NCBI RefSeq assembly: GCF_024970185.1
Contig: NZ_CP103965.1
Span: forward strand, 1,856,001-1,920,000
Reading direction: 5' to 3'
Length of the DNA: 64,000 nucleotides
Origin: Pseudomonas sp. N3-W
GTDB lineage: Bacteria; Pseudomonadota; Gammaproteobacteria; Pseudomonadales; Pseudomonadaceae
Below the pieces are notes generated by a model. The model saw nothing but the letters and a program-made list of their open reading frames with translations. It was not told the origin of the DNA and made no database searches. Below, one piece after another: positions 19,119 to 28,716 of this stretch. Within the stretch, counting starts at the first letter, position 1; each line of letters starts with the position of its first letter. Made by a program: the position numbers and the translations under genes.

Positions 19119-19335
19119 TTCAGGTGCTCTGTGACTGTGGTCGACAGAGTGAAACAGGGAAGTCGGTGAGTGAGCTTTTCCCGCGAAGAGCCTGCACGAT
19201 CCCGACGCTGCCCCCGCAACGGTAAATGAGCGAAAACTGCGTCTTGAGCCACTGTGTCGAACCTCGACATGGGAAGGCGCGCAGTCCGGCAGAACCTGCC
19301 GCTCATGAGTCCGGAGACCGGCCTGATCCATCCAG
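19119..19335 (+). promoter_or_regulatory. Cobalamin (AdoCbl) riboswitch
   Basis: The order of conserved blocks is classical: CAGGTGCTCT at the 5' edge, GAAACAGGGAAG, the long arm, GACGCTGCCCCCGCAACGG, the B12-box-like GAGCCACTG at 19246-19254, GGGAAGGCG, and the closing CATGAGTCCGGAGACCGGCCTG. It lies about 90 bp before cobO and would repress the cob operon when adenosylcobalamin is plentiful. Confidence 0.93.
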
Positions 19336-19421
19336 CGGCATCACGGTGGGCGATGCCAGGCTTTTTGCCGTCTATTCCTGTGCCTGCCCGCCGTTATCCA
19401 GCCTCAACGGAGAGCTCCCCC

Positions 19422-20033
19422 ATGACCGATACCCCCGAACGTGACGAACGCCATCTGGCGCGCATGTTGCGCAAAAAAGCCGTGATCGACGAACGTATCG
19501 CCAACTCGCCGAACGAATGCGGCCTGCTGCTGGTGCTGACCGGCAACGGCAAAGGCAAAAGCAGCTCGGCGTTCGGCATGCTCGCCCGTTCCATGGGCCA
19601 CGGCATGCAGTGCGGTGTGGTGCAGTTCATCAAGGGCCGCAACAGCACCGGCGAAGAATTATTCTTTCGCCGCTTCCCCGAGCAGGTGCGCTTTCACGTG
19701 ATGGGCGAGGGCTTCACTTGGGAAACCCAGGACCGCCAGCGCGACATCGCCGCCGCCGAGGCCGCGTGGGTCGTGTCCCGCGAATTGCTGCGCGATCCTT
19801 CTATTGGCCTGGTGGTGCTGGATGAGCTGAACATCGCCCTTAAGCACGGCTATCTCGATCTGGATCAGGTGCTCAGCGACTTGCAGGCCCGTCCGCCCAT
19901 GCAGCACGTGGTGGTGACCGGTCGCGGCGCCAAGCCGGAAATGATCGAGTTGGCCGACACCGTCACCGAGATGGGCATGATCAAGCACGCGTTCCAGGCC
20001 GGGATCAAGGCGCAGAAAGGCGTCGAACTGTGA
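19422..20033 (+). CDS. cobO: Cob(I)yrinic acid a,c-diamide adenosyltransferase CobO
   Basis: A 203-residue BtuR/CobO/CobA-type corrinoid adenosyltransferase, which attaches 5'-deoxyadenosine from ATP to cob(I)alamin precursors. The P-loop GNGKGKSSSAFG is at about residues 42-53, with FIKGRNSTGEE (about 70-80) and LVVLDELNIAL (about 130-140) also conserved. An N-terminal helix of about 30 residues is typical of the Pseudomonas form. It is the first gene after the cobalamin riboswitch, and its stop overlaps the GTG start of cobB by 4 bp. Confidence 0.95.
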   Translation: MTDTPERDERHLARMLRKKAVIDERIANSPNECGLLLVLTGNGKGKSSSAFGMLARSMGHGMQCGVVQFIKGRNSTGEELFFRRFPEQVRFHVMGEGFTWETQDRQRDIAAAEAAWVVSRELLRDPSIGLVVLDELNIALKHGYLDLDQVLSDLQARPPMQHVVVTGRGAKPEMIELADTVTEMGMIKHAFQAGIKAQKGVEL

Positions 20034-21412
20034 ATCAACCACGTCATTGCCCGGCGGTACTGATTGCCGCGCCGGCCTCCGGTCAGGGCAAGACCACCGT
20101 CACCGCCGCACTGGCCCGGTTGCATCGCAATCAGGGGCGCAAGGTGCGCGTGTTCAAATGCGGCCCGGACTTTCTTGACCCGATGATTCTCGAGCGCGCC
20201 AGCGGCGCGCCGGTGTATCAACTGGACATGTGGATGGTCGGCGAGCAGGAAAGTCGTCGACTGTTGTGGGAAGCCGCCCTTGATGCGGACCTGATTCTGA
20301 TCGAAGGCGTCATGGGCCTGTTCGACGGCACGCCGTCCAGCGCCGACCTGGCGCGACACTTTGGCGTCCCGGTGCTCGGCGTGATCGACGGCACCGCGAT
20401 GGCCCAGACCTTTGGTGCACTGGCCTTGGGCCTGGCGCGTTATCAGCCGGACCTGCCGTTTGCCGGCGTGCTGGCCAACCGCGTCGGCACCTTGCGCCAC
20501 GCCCAGTTGCTGGAAGGCAGCCTGACCGAGGGCTTGCGCTGGTACGGCGCCTTGTCCCGGGAAACCGGAATCGAGTTGCCGAGCCGTCATCTGGGGTTGG
20601 TTCAAGCCAGCGAGCTGAACGATCTCGACGTGCGTCTTGATGCGGCGGCCAATGCGCTGGCCAGCAGTTGCGAGGTAGCGCTGCCCCCGGCGGTGGAGTT
20701 CGCCGCACCGGATGTGATCGAGGCCGAGCCGTTGCTGGCTGGCGTTCGCATCGCCGTGGCCCGCGACGAAGCGTTCGCGTTCACCTACGGTGCGAGTCTG
20801 GACCTGCTGCGTGCCATGGGCGCCGAACTGCTGTTTTTCTCGCCGATCCGCGATACGCAGTTGCCGGAAGTTGACAGCCTCTATCTGCCGGGCGGCTATC
20901 CGGAATTGCACCATGTCGCGTTGTCGCAGAACAGCGCGATGCTGCAAGCGATTCGTCAGCACCACGCGGCTGGCAAGCCGTTGCTGGCCGAATGCGGCGG
21001 CATGCTGTATCTGCTCGATTCGTTGACCGATGTCGAGGGCACGCGTGCTGAACTGGTGGGACTGCTGAGCGGCGATGCGGTGATGCAAAAGCGCCTCGCT
21101 GCCTTGGCGTTGCAGGCGGTTGAGTTGCCGGAAGGCCTGCTGCGCGGGCACACCTATCATCACTCCCTGACCAGCACCGAACTTGAGCCGATTGCTCGCG
21201 GCCTGAGCCCGAACGGTGGGCGCGGGGCAGAGGCGGTTTATCGCGAGGGGCGGATGACGGCTTCGTATGTGCACTTTTATTTCCCGTCGAATCCTTCGGC
21301 GATCGCTGCACTGTTTGCGCCTGATCCTGAGGCCGCTTTTGCGAGCAGGCTCGCTCCCACAGGGGAATGCAGTTCAAATGTGGGAGCGGGCTTGCCCGCG
21401 AAGAGGCCATGA
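20030..21412 (+). CDS. cobB: Cobyrinate a,c-diamide synthase CobB with REP-encoded tail
   Basis: A 460-residue glutamine amidotransferase that amidates the a and c carboxylates of cobyrinate. The N-terminal ATP-binding domain has APASGQGKTTVTAAL (about residues 12-26). The C-terminal triad glutaminase domain has YLPGGYPELH and the nucleophile Cys in LLAECGGMLYLL (about 321-332). The natural end appears to be near residue 428 (FPSNPSAIAALFAP). The last 30 residues or so are translated straight through a REP doublet and end in [10 protein letters not shown], with the stop overlapping the bluB start. The GTG start overlaps cobO. Confidence 0.93.
   Translation: MNQPRHCPAVLIAAPASGQGKTTVTAALARLHRNQGRKVRVFKCGPDFLDPMILERASGAPVYQLDMWMVGEQESRRLLWEAALDADLILIEGVMGLFDGTPSSADLARHFGVPVLGVIDGTAMAQTFGALALGLARYQPDLPFAGVLANRVGTLRHAQLLEGSLTEGLRWYGALSRETGIELPSRHLGLVQASELNDLDVRLDAAANALASSCEVALPPAVEFAAPDVIEAEPLLAGVRIAVARDEAFAFTYGASLDLLRAMGAELLFFSPIRDTQLPEVDSLYLPGGYPELHHVALSQNSAMLQAIRQHHAAGKPLLAECGGMLYLLDSLTDVEGTRAELVGLLSGDAVMQKRLAALALQAVELPEGLLRGHTYHHSLTSTELEPIARGLSPNGGRGAEAVYREGRMTASYVHFYFPSNPSAIAALFAPDPEAAFASRLAPTGECSSNVGAGLPAKRP
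21331..21408. repeat. REP doublet inside the 3' end of cobB
   Basis: Two facing REP units, GCGAGCAGGCTCGCTCCCACAG and its GTGGGAGCGGGCTTGCCCGCG partner, are bounded by GGCC repeats (GGCCGCTTTTGCG and GCGAAGAGGCC). The element is open in the cobB frame, and its right edge supplies the GAAGAGG ribosome-binding site of bluB. Confidence 0.85.
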
Positions 21413-22059
21413 CCGACAACGCCTTTTCTGAAGCCGAACGCGCAGCGGTCTATCGCGCCATCGCCGAACGCCGCGACATGCGCCACTTCAGCGGCGGCAC
21501 CGTCGAGCCCGAACTACTGCGGCGTTTGCTTGAAGCCGCCCATCAGGCGCCGAGCGTCGGCCTGATGCAGCCCTGGCGTTTCATCCGCATCAGCGACCGG
21601 GCCTTGCGCAGCAAGATCCAGAAACTGGTGGAAGAAGAGCGCGTGCGTACCGCCGAAGCCCTCGGCGAGCGCACCGACGAGTTCATGAAACTCAAAGTCG
21701 AAGGCATCCACGACTGCGCCGAGGTGCTGGTTGTCGCGCTGACGGATGATCGCGAACGGCACATTTTCGGTCGTCGCACGCTGCCGGAAATGGACATGGC
21801 CTCGCTGTCCTGCGCGATTCAGAATCTGTGGCTGGCCTCCCGTGCCGAAGGGCTGGGCATGGGCTGGGTCTCGCTGTTCGAGCCGCAAGCCCTGGCCGAT
21901 CTGCTCGGTCTGCCGGCTGGCGCCAAACCGCTGGCCGTATTGTGTCTGGGACCGGTCAAAGAGTTCTATCCGGCACCGATGCTGGTGCTCGAAGGCTGGG
22001 CGCAAGCGCGTCCGCTGAGTGATCTGCTGTATGAAAATTATTGGGGAGTGAGTCAATGA
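21409..22059 (+). CDS. bluB: 5,6-dimethylbenzimidazole synthase BluB
   Basis: A 216-residue flavin-destructase of the nitroreductase fold that converts reduced FMN and oxygen to 5,6-dimethylbenzimidazole, the lower-ligand base of cobalamin. Family blocks are present: [10 protein letters not shown] (about residues 21-30), [12 protein letters not shown] (about 48-59), [23 protein letters not shown] (122-145) and [10 protein letters not shown] (about 151-160). The ATG at 21409 overlaps the cobB stop, and AAGAGG two bases before it comes from the REP edge. BluB shows that this organism makes DMB aerobically. Confidence 0.93.
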   Translation: MTDNAFSEAERAAVYRAIAERRDMRHFSGGTVEPELLRRLLEAAHQAPSVGLMQPWRFIRISDRALRSKIQKLVEEERVRTAEALGERTDEFMKLKVEGIHDCAEVLVVALTDDRERHIFGRRTLPEMDMASLSCAIQNLWLASRAEGLGMGWVSLFEPQALADLLGLPAGAKPLAVLCLGPVKEFYPAPMLVLEGWAQARPLSDLLYENYWGVSQ

Positions 22060-22964
22060 GTGTGGCGTTGTTGAGTGTCGCCGCGGTCGCGCTGGATGCG
22101 CTGCTGGGTGAACCCAAACGCTGGCATCCGCTGGTGGCGTTCGGCCGGTTTGCCGATCGCATCGAACAGCGTTTCAACTCCGGTGGTCGCGGCTGGCGCA
22201 GTCATGGCGTCACGGCCTGGGTGATCGCGGTGTTGCCGCTGACCTTGCTCGCCACGGCATTGTCCTGGGCGCCTTATGTGGGCTGGATCGTCGAAATTCT
22301 GGCGTTGTATTGCGCCCTCGGCATGCGCAGCCTCGGTGAACATGTCGAACCGGTGGCCAAGGCTCTGCGCAGTGATGACCTGGAACAGGCGCGCAAGCGT
22401 GTCGGTTATCTGGTGAGCCGCCAGACCAGCGAACTGGACAAAACCGAAGTCGCCCGCGCCGCCACCGAATCGGTACTGGAAAACGGTAGCGATGCGGTGT
22501 TTGCCGCACTGTTCTGGTTTGCAGTGGCCGGCGCGCCCGGCGTGGTGCTCTATCGCTTGAGCAACACCCTCGACGCCATGTGGGGTTATCGCAACGAACG
22601 CTTCGAGCGTTTTGGCTGGGCGGCGGCAAAAATCGACGACGTCCTCAACTACATTCCTGCACGCCTGGTGGCATTGACCTACGCGTTGCTGGGCAAAACC
22701 CGACTCGCACTGAAATGCTGGCGCACTCAGGGCCCGACGTGGGACAGCCCTAACGCCGGTCCGGTGATGGCAGCGGGTGCCGGTGCGCTGGGTGTCGAGC
22801 TGGGCGGCGCGGCGATTTATCACGGCGAATTGCATCAGCGCCCGCCACTGGGCGAAGGCGTGCCGGCGGATGCCGACTCCATCGACCGTGGCTGGCAATT
22901 GGTCCAGCGCGGGGTATGGTTATGGCTGCTGATTCTCTGCCTGGGGGCTGAATTCTATGCTTGA
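22056..22964 (+). CDS. cbiB: Adenosylcobinamide-phosphate synthase CbiB
   Basis: A 302-residue integral membrane protein that joins adenosylcobyric acid to aminopropanol phosphate. It has about five hydrophobic segments and the family blocks [17 protein letters not shown] (about residues 12-28), [20 protein letters not shown] (about 130-149) and NDV-like [11 protein letters not shown] (about 205-215). The start overlaps the bluB stop by 4 bp with GGGGAG upstream. In Pseudomonas literature it is also called cobD, which here would clash with the next gene. Confidence 0.94.
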   Translation: MSVALLSVAAVALDALLGEPKRWHPLVAFGRFADRIEQRFNSGGRGWRSHGVTAWVIAVLPLTLLATALSWAPYVGWIVEILALYCALGMRSLGEHVEPVAKALRSDDLEQARKRVGYLVSRQTSELDKTEVARAATESVLENGSDAVFAALFWFAVAGAPGVVLYRLSNTLDAMWGYRNERFERFGWAAAKIDDVLNYIPARLVALTYALLGKTRLALKCWRTQGPTWDSPNAGPVMAAGAGALGVELGGAAIYHGELHQRPPLGEGVPADADSIDRGWQLVQRGVWLWLLILCLGAEFYA

Positions 22965-23949
22965 GCACGGTGGCCGGTTGCGCAAGGCCGCGCTCGAATA
23001 CGGCATCGCCGAAGCCGACTGGCTGGACCTGTCCACCGGCCTGGCGCCGTGGCCGTTTCCGGTGCCGGACATCCCGTTGCGGGCCTGGGCCCGTTTGCCG
23101 GAAACCGACGACGGTCTGGAGCAAGCCGCCTGCGACTACTATGGCGCCGCCCAGGTGCTGCCGGTGGCCGGTTCGCAAATGGCCATTCAGTTGCTGCCGC
23201 GCCTGCGCCGCACCGGCAAGGTTGGCGTGTTGTCGCCGTGTTATGCCGAACACGCTGAAGCGTGGCGGCGTAACGGCTACATCGTGCGCGAAGTGCTGGA
23301 GCAGGAAGTCGACTTCTTTATCGACAGCCTTGACGTGCTGGTGGTGGTCAATCCGAACAACCCGACGGGCCTGAGCCTGACCCCGAACCGTCTGCTCGAC
23401 TGGCACTCGCGGTTGGCGCAACGCGGCGGCTGGCTGGTGGTGGACGAAGCGTTTATGGACAACACACCACAGCTGAGTCTGGCGCCGTTCGCCAATCAGG
23501 TCGGCCTGATCGTGTTGCGCTCCTTCGGCAAGTTCTTCGGTTTGGCCGGCGTGCGCCTGGGCTTCGTGCTGGCCGAACGCAAGTTGCTCAAATTGCTGGC
23601 CGAGCAAGTCGGGCCGTGGGCCGTCAGCGGGCCGACCCGGGTGTTGGGCCAGGCCTGTTTGCAAGACACCGAAGGCCACGCCCGGCAACGGCTGCGCAGC
23701 GAGGAGGCGAGTCAGCGGCTGGCGGTGTTACTGGAGCGATATGGCTTCAGGCCCCAGGGCGGTTGTGCCTTGTTCCAGTGGCTGATCACTGACAATGCTG
23801 AAGCGCTGCATGCGTTCATGGCTCGACGCGGCATTCTGCTGCGCCTGTTCGTCCATAACAGCAGCCTGCGCTTCGGTCTGCCGGCCGATGACGCCGATTT
23901 CAGCCGTCTGGAGCAAGCCCTGCAAGCCTATGCCAAGGAAAACCCATGA
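22957..23949 (+). CDS. cobD: Threonine-phosphate decarboxylase CobD (CobC in Pseudomonas usage)
   Basis: A 330-residue PLP-dependent class I/II aminotransferase-fold enzyme that decarboxylates L-threonine phosphate to aminopropanol phosphate, the linker of cobalamin. The N-terminal [13 protein letters not shown] is family-typical. The PLP Asn/Asp region is [13 protein letters not shown] (about residues 128-140), and the Schiff-base Lys lies in [17 protein letters not shown] (about 187-203), followed by the phosphate-binding Arg. It overlaps cbiB by 8 bp and cobQ by 4 bp, so the four genes are tightly coupled. Confidence 0.93.
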   Translation: MLEHGGRLRKAALEYGIAEADWLDLSTGLAPWPFPVPDIPLRAWARLPETDDGLEQAACDYYGAAQVLPVAGSQMAIQLLPRLRRTGKVGVLSPCYAEHAEAWRRNGYIVREVLEQEVDFFIDSLDVLVVVNPNNPTGLSLTPNRLLDWHSRLAQRGGWLVVDEAFMDNTPQLSLAPFANQVGLIVLRSFGKFFGLAGVRLGFVLAERKLLKLLAEQVGPWAVSGPTRVLGQACLQDTEGHARQRLRSEEASQRLAVLLERYGFRPQGGCALFQWLITDNAEALHAFMARRGILLRLFVHNSSLRFGLPADDADFSRLEQALQAYAKENP

Positions 23950-25397
23950 CGACCTTGATGGTGCAGGGCACCACCTCCGACGCCGGTAAAAGTACGCTGG
24001 TGACCGCGTTGTGCCGCTGGGTCACCCGTCACGGCGTGGCGGTGGTGCCGTTCAAGCCGCAGAACATGGCGTTGAACAGTGCGGTGACCGCTGACGGCGG
24101 CGAGATCGGTCGCGCCCAGGCCGTGCAGGCTCAAGCCGCCAATCTGCAGCCGCACACCGACATGAACCCGGTGTTGCTCAAGCCCAACAGCGACACTGGC
24201 GCTCAAGTCATTATTCATGGTCGCGCCGTCACAACGATGAACGCTGTGGCGTATCACGACTATAAAGCCATCGCCATGCAAGCGGTGCTGGCCTCCCATG
24301 AACGGCTGAGCGCCGCGTATCCGGTGGTAATGGTGGAGGGCGCCGGCTCCCCGGCAGAGATCAATCTGCGGGCCGGCGACATCGCCAACATGGGCTTTGC
24401 CGAAGCGGTGGATTGCCCGGTGCTGCTGATCGCCGACATCAATCGCGGCGGGGTGTTTGCCCACCTCGTCGGTACGCTGGAACTGCTGTCGCCGAGCGAA
24501 CAGGCGCGGGTCAAAGGCTTCATCATCAACCGTTTTCGTGGCGACATCGCCTTGCTGCAACCGGGTCTGGACTGGCTCGAAGCGCGCACCGGAAAACCGG
24601 TGATCGGAGTCTTGCCCTATGTGATGGACCTTCACCTGGAGGCCGAGGACGGCATCGACCAGCGCCAGACCGACAAGGCTGACCGGGTGCTGAAAGTGCT
24701 GGTGCCGGTATTGCCGCGCATCAGCAACCATACCGATTTCGATCCGCTGCGCCTGCATCCACAAGTTGACCTGCAATTCATCGGCCCCGGTCAGCCGATT
24801 CCACCGGCCGACCTGATCATCCTTCCCGGCTCGAAAAGCGTGCGCAGCGACCTGGCTTATCTGCGCGCCAATGGCTGGGACACCGCGATCCATCGGCACC
24901 TGCGCTACGGCGGCAAGTTGCTGGGAATCTGCGGCGGTTTGCAAATGCTCGGCGAGCAGGTACACGACCCGTTGGGCCTTGAGGGCATACCGGGTTCCAG
25001 TGCTGGTTTGGGCTTGCTGGCCTTCGAAACGCAGCTAGAAGAAGAGAAGCAACTGCGCAACGTTCGTGGGCATCTGGCACTGGAGAATGCCGAGGTCAGC
25101 GGTTATGAAATCCATGCCGGCGTGACCACCGGTGCGGCGCTTGAAAATGCCGCCGTGCATCTGGACGATGGTCGCTGTGATGGCGCGCAAAGTGCGGATG
25201 GGCAGATTTTTGGCACGTACCTGCATGGTCTGTTCGAGTCCCCGGCGGCGTGCAGCGCGTTGCTGCGTTGGGCGGGATTGCAGAATGTGCAGGATGTGGA
25301 TTATCACGGGTTGCGCGAGCGCGATATCGAGCGACTGGCGGATCTGGTGGAGAAACATCTGGATACCGGGTTGTTGCGTGAGCTCTGTGGGTTTTGA
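23946..25397 (+). CDS. cobQ: Cobyric acid synthase CobQ
   Basis: A 483-residue glutamine-dependent amidotransferase that amidates carboxylates b, d, e and g of adenosylcobyrinic acid a,c-diamide. The N-terminal synthetase domain opens with [20 protein letters not shown] (about residues 4-23) and has [10 protein letters not shown] (about 37-46). The C-terminal glutaminase domain has [11 protein letters not shown] and the Cys in [13 protein letters not shown] (about 321-333). The 3' end has been copied, with a REP doublet, into the gap that follows. Confidence 0.95.
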   Translation: MTTLMVQGTTSDAGKSTLVTALCRWVTRHGVAVVPFKPQNMALNSAVTADGGEIGRAQAVQAQAANLQPHTDMNPVLLKPNSDTGAQVIIHGRAVTTMNAVAYHDYKAIAMQAVLASHERLSAAYPVVMVEGAGSPAEINLRAGDIANMGFAEAVDCPVLLIADINRGGVFAHLVGTLELLSPSEQARVKGFIINRFRGDIALLQPGLDWLEARTGKPVIGVLPYVMDLHLEAEDGIDQRQTDKADRVLKVLVPVLPRISNHTDFDPLRLHPQVDLQFIGPGQPIPPADLIILPGSKSVRSDLAYLRANGWDTAIHRHLRYGGKLLGICGGLQMLGEQVHDPLGLEGIPGSSAGLGLLAFETQLEEEKQLRNVRGHLALENAEVSGYEIHAGVTTGAALENAAVHLDDGRCDGAQSADGQIFGTYLHGLFESPAACSALLRWAGLQNVQDVDYHGLRERDIERLADLVEKHLDTGLLRELCGF

Positions 25398-25511
25398 GGT
25401 GATTGTTCCGGCCCCTTCGCGGGCAAGCCCGCTCCCACAGTTGGTGTGTGTTGGAGCAGGATTTTTTGATCAATGCAGAACCCTGTGGGAGCGGGCTTGC
25501 TCGCGATGAAA
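25359..25511. repeat. Tandem duplication, copy 1 (cobQ tail plus REP doublet)
   Basis: This copy starts in the last codons of cobQ (CTGGATACCGG), passes the stop, and contains a REP doublet (GCGGGCAAGCCCGCTCCC and GTGGGAGCGGGCTTGCTCGC) around a spacer with TTGGAGCAGGATTTTTTGATC. Copy 2 begins about 202 bp later. Confidence 0.85.
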
Positions 25512-25560
25512 GTCGGCACACCACCTGTTAAAAGGTTAAACCCTGCTCCCGCTGAACCAG

Positions 25561-25713
25561 CTGGATACCGGACTTTGCATGAGCTCTGGCGGTTTTGAGG
25601 TGATTTTGAATTCGTCATCGCGGGCAAGCCCGCTCCCACAGTTGATGTGTGTTGGAGCAGGATTTTTTGATCAATGCAGAACCCTGTGGGAGCGGGTTGC
25701 CCGCGAAGGGGCC
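25561..25713. repeat. Tandem duplication, copy 2 (cobQ tail plus REP doublet)
   Basis: Here CTGGATACCGG, TGAGCTCTG and GGTTTTGAGGTGATT recur in the same order, but the cobQ reading frame is not used. The REP doublet and its spacer follow, with near-identical sequence (TTGATCAATGCAGAACCCTG in both). The unit fills most of the 350-bp gap between cobQ and cobU. Confidence 0.85.
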
Positions 25714-25747
25714 AGTTGGCTCGCCCTACATTTATCAGGATGTAACC

Positions 25748-26269
25748 ATGCTCCAACTGATCCTCGGCGGCGCCCGCTCCGGCAAAAGTCGCCTGGCGGA
25801 AAAACTCGCCACCGACAGCCATTTGCCAGTGACCTACATCGCTACCAGCCAACCGCTGGACGGCGAGATGAACGAGCGCGTCGCCCATCACCGGGCCCGT
25901 CGTCCCGCTGAGTGGGCGCTGATCGAAGAGCCGCTGGCGCTCGCCCGCATCCTTCGCCAGAACGCCCGCGCCGATCACTGCCTGCTGGTGGATTGCCTGA
26001 CGTTGTGGCTGACCAATCTGCTGATGCTCGATGATGCGCAGCGCCTGGCTGCCGAGCGCGATGCCTTGCTGGAGTGCCTGGCGTCGTTGCCGGGTGAAAT
26101 CATTTTTGTCAGCAACGAGACCGGAATGGGTGTCGTGCCGCTGGGCGAATTGACTCGCCGCTATGTCGATGAAGCCGGTTGGCTGCATCAAGCCCTGGCT
26201 GAGCGCTGTCAACGTGTCGTCCTGACCGTCGCCGGCCTGCCCCTGACTTTGAAAGGAACTGCGTTATGA
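25748..26269 (+). CDS. cobU: Adenosylcobinamide kinase / guanylyltransferase CobU (CobP)
   Basis: A 173-residue bifunctional enzyme that phosphorylates adenosylcobinamide and then transfers GMP to it. The P-loop [15 protein letters not shown] is at residues 6-20, [21 protein letters not shown] (about 32-52) carries the guanylylated His, and [12 protein letters not shown] (about 80-91) and [12 protein letters not shown] (about 118-129) are conserved. CAGGA about 8 bases upstream supports the ATG. It restarts the cob operon after the 350-bp REP gap and may need its own promoter or read-through. Confidence 0.94.
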   Translation: MLQLILGGARSGKSRLAEKLATDSHLPVTYIATSQPLDGEMNERVAHHRARRPAEWALIEEPLALARILRQNARADHCLLVDCLTLWLTNLLMLDDAQRLAAERDALLECLASLPGEIIFVSNETGMGVVPLGELTRRYVDEAGWLHQALAERCQRVVLTVAGLPLTLKGTAL

Positions 26270-27321
26270 CTCAATCCTGGTGGCTGAACCCGTGCCAACC
26301 GATCGATGCGCCAGCCGCTGAGCAAGCCGAGGCTCGTCAACAGCAATTGACCAAACCGGCCGGTTCCCTCGGTCGGCTGGAGTCGGTGGCGGTGCAACTG
26401 GCCGGGTTGCAGGGGCAGGTCAAGCCGAGCCTCGATCAGGTCTGGATCGCAATTTTTGCCGGCGACCATGGCGTTGTCGCTGAGGGCGTATCGGCGTTCC
26501 CGCAGGAAGTCACCGGGCAGATGTTGCACAACTTTGTCAGCGGCGGCGCGGCAATCAGCGTGCTGGCGCGACAGTTGGGCGCGTCCCTGGAAGTGGTTGA
26601 CCTGGGCACCGTCACGCCGACGCTGAATCTGCCGGGCGTGCGGCATCTGAACATCGGGCCGGGAACGGCGAATTTCGTCAACGGCCCGGCGATGACCCAG
26701 GCTCAGGGCGAACGGGCGTTGCAGGCCGGTCGCGATAGCGTGCAGCGGGCCATCGCGGCCGGCGCGCAGTTGTTTATCGGCGGCGAGATGGGCATCGGCA
26801 ACACCACCGCCGCCAGCGCCCTGGCCTGCGCCTTGCTCGATTGCCCGGTGGTGCATGTGACCGGGCCGGGCACGGGTCTGAATGCGGCGGGTGTCAGTCA
26901 TAAAGCGCAGGTCATTGAGCGTGCGCTGGCATTGCATGCCGCTCAGCGTGGCGAGGCGTTGCAAACGCTGTTCAACCTCGGCGGTTTTGAAATTGCCGCA
27001 TTGGTTGGTGCGTATCTGGCCTGTGCCCAGCAAGGTGTCGCAGTGCTGGTGGATGGCTTTATTTGCAGCGTTGCCGCGTTGGTCGCAGTGCGCCTGAATC
27101 CGGAGTGCCGTCAGTGGCTGCTGTTCGGCCATCGCGGTGCCGAGCCGGGCCATCGTCATGTGCTGGAGAGCCTGAGCGCCGAGCCCTTGCTGGATCTCGG
27201 GCTGCGCCTGGGCGAGGGCAGTGGTGCCGCGTTGGCGGTGCCGTTGCTGCGTCTGGCTTGTGATCTGCACGGGAAAATGGCGACTTTCGCCGAAGCGGCG
27301 GTGGCGGATCGCCCGGCATGA
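26266..27321 (+). CDS. cobT: Nicotinate-nucleotide--DMB phosphoribosyltransferase CobT
   Basis: A 351-residue enzyme that makes alpha-ribazole phosphate from NaMN and dimethylbenzimidazole, the base made by BluB upstream. Family blocks are [20 protein letters not shown] (about residues 26-45), [20 protein letters not shown] (about 63-82), [15 protein letters not shown] (about 171-185) and the catalytic Glu region near the C-terminus ([17 protein letters not shown], about 308-324). It overlaps cobU by 4 bp and cobC by 4 bp. Confidence 0.95.
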   Translation: MTQSWWLNPCQPIDAPAAEQAEARQQQLTKPAGSLGRLESVAVQLAGLQGQVKPSLDQVWIAIFAGDHGVVAEGVSAFPQEVTGQMLHNFVSGGAAISVLARQLGASLEVVDLGTVTPTLNLPGVRHLNIGPGTANFVNGPAMTQAQGERALQAGRDSVQRAIAAGAQLFIGGEMGIGNTTAASALACALLDCPVVHVTGPGTGLNAAGVSHKAQVIERALALHAAQRGEALQTLFNLGGFEIAALVGAYLACAQQGVAVLVDGFICSVAALVAVRLNPECRQWLLFGHRGAEPGHRHVLESLSAEPLLDLGLRLGEGSGAALAVPLLRLACDLHGKMATFAEAAVADRPA

Positions 27322-27893
27322 TCTTGCGCCTGGACCTGCTGCGCCACGGCGAGACCGAACTGGGCGGCGGCTTGCGTGGCAGCCTCGACGACGCGTTGAC
27401 CGACAAGGGGTGGGCGCAGATGCGCGCGGCGGTCATCGCGCGAGGGCCTTGGGATCGCCTGATCAGCTCGCCGTTGCAGCGTTGTGCGCGGTTCGCTGAA
27501 GAGCTCGGCGCGCAACTCAATCTGCCGGTGCAGCTGGAAAAGGATCTGCAAGAACTGCACTTTGGTGAGTGGGAAGGGCAGAGCACGGCGGACCTGATGA
27601 AAACCAGCTCGCAGGAACTGGGGTTGTTCTGGACCGATCCCTATGCCTTTACGCCGCCGCACGGTGAACCGGTGACGGACTTTTCGGCGCGGGTGCTGGC
27701 GGCGGTCGAGCGGCTGCACGCCGCGTATGCGGGCGAGCGTGTGTTATTGATCAGTCATGGCGGAGTCATGCGGTTGTTGCTGGCTCAGGCTCGCGGCTTG
27801 CCCCGTGAACAGTTGCTCAATGTCGAGGTCGGCCACGGGGCGTTGTTTTCGCTGTCGGTCGAGCCCGGTGTATTGCTCAAGGAAGCGCACTGA
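27318..27893 (+). CDS. cobC: Alpha-ribazole phosphatase family protein CobC
   Basis: A 191-residue histidine phosphatase that removes the phosphate from alpha-ribazole 5'-phosphate or adenosylcobalamin 5'-phosphate. The catalytic motif is [11 protein letters not shown] (residues 7-17, RHGE). Other active-site residues are Arg/Ser in LISSPLQRC (about 48-56), the Glu in LHFGEWEGQ (about 82-90) and the second His in [13 protein letters not shown] (about 138-150). The position between cobT and cobS supports this role. Confidence 0.92.
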   Translation: MILRLDLLRHGETELGGGLRGSLDDALTDKGWAQMRAAVIARGPWDRLISSPLQRCARFAEELGAQLNLPVQLEKDLQELHFGEWEGQSTADLMKTSSQELGLFWTDPYAFTPPHGEPVTDFSARVLAAVERLHAAYAGERVLLISHGGVMRLLLAQARGLPREQLLNVEVGHGALFSLSVEPGVLLKEAH

Positions 27894-27895
27894 CC

Positions 27896-28627
27896 ATGCT
27901 GCCGTTCTGGATCGCCCTGCAATTCTTGAGCAGCCTGCCGATTCGTCTGCCGGGCATGCCTGCGCCTCAGGAACTGGGGCGGTCGCTGCTGTTTTATCCG
28001 CTGGTGGGGTTGCTGTTCGGCTTGATTCTGTGGGCATTGAACGGGCTGCTGGCCGGGGCGCCATTGCTGCTGCACGCGGCGCTGTTGCTGACGGCCTGGG
28101 TGTTGCTCAGCGGTGCGTTGCATCTGGATGGCCTGGCTGACAGCGCCGATGCATGGCTCGGCGGTTTTGGTGATCGCGAGCGCACGCTGACGATCATGAA
28201 GGACCCGCGCAGCGGGCCGATTGCGGTAGTGACGCTGGTGCTGGTGTTGCTGCTCAAGTTCGCCGCGTTGCTGGCGTTGATCGAGGTGGGGCATGGCGTT
28301 GTCCTGATCATCGTGCCGGTACTGGGGCGTGCGGCGCTGTTGGGATTGTTTCTGACCACGCCTTATGTGCGAGCCGGTGGATTGGGGCAGGCGTTGGCGG
28401 ATCATTTGCCGCGAAGGGCAGGTTGGTGGGTGATGGCGCTCAGTGCGCTGGCGTGTGTCTTGATTGCGGGGCTGAGCGGGCTAGTTGCGGTTGCGCTGGC
28501 GACGGTGGTGTTTGTCTGGTTGCGGCAGGTGATGATGCGGCGGTTGGCTGGGACCACAGGGGACACGGCCGGGGCGTTGCTGGAATTGCTGGAGATGGCG
28601 GTGCTGGTGGGGCTGGCGTTGGTCTGA
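27896..28627 (+). CDS. cobS: Adenosylcobinamide-GDP ribazoletransferase CobS (CobV)
   Basis: A 243-residue integral membrane enzyme that joins adenosylcobinamide-GDP to alpha-ribazole, completing cobalamin. It has six or seven hydrophobic segments. The conserved acidic block GALHLDGLADSADAWLGG (about residues 75-92) and the following MKDPRSGPIAV (about 100-110) match the CDP-alcohol-type active site of the family. It is the last gene of the cob operon, two bases after cobC. No clear terminator follows. Confidence 0.93.
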   Translation: MLPFWIALQFLSSLPIRLPGMPAPQELGRSLLFYPLVGLLFGLILWALNGLLAGAPLLLHAALLLTAWVLLSGALHLDGLADSADAWLGGFGDRERTLTIMKDPRSGPIAVVTLVLVLLLKFAALLALIEVGHGVVLIIVPVLGRAALLGLFLTTPYVRAGGLGQALADHLPRRAGWWVMALSALACVLIAGLSGLVAVALATVVFVWLRQVMMRRLAGTTGDTAGALLELLEMAVLVGLALV

Positions 28628-28681
28628 GGGATTTGGGGTGAATATCCATCCCTTTCGCGAGCAGGCAACCTCATATGTAAC

Positions 28682-28713
28682 TTGATTTAACACAGTCGCG
28701 GGTATATACACGC
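28682..28713 (+). promoter_or_regulatory. Promoter overlapped by MarR-type operator O1
   Basis: TTGATT at 28682 and TATACA at 28705 are 17 bases apart and could form the promoter of the MarR gene. The near-palindrome GCGGGTATATACACGC at 28698-28713 covers the -10 region, one base off the perfect site found before the neighbouring MFS gene. This suggests autoregulation. Confidence 0.7.
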
Positions 28714-28716
28714 ACC

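Noticed and set aside
19865..21274. A 469-codon minus-strand frame across cobO and cobB
   Set aside because: Both strands of GC-rich genes stay open by codon bias, and the plus-strand genes have clear motifs and overlaps.
25400..25715. A possible CRISPR array from repeated palindromes
   Set aside because: The repeats are two REP doublets within a duplicated block, not short direct repeats with unique spacers, and no cas gene is near.
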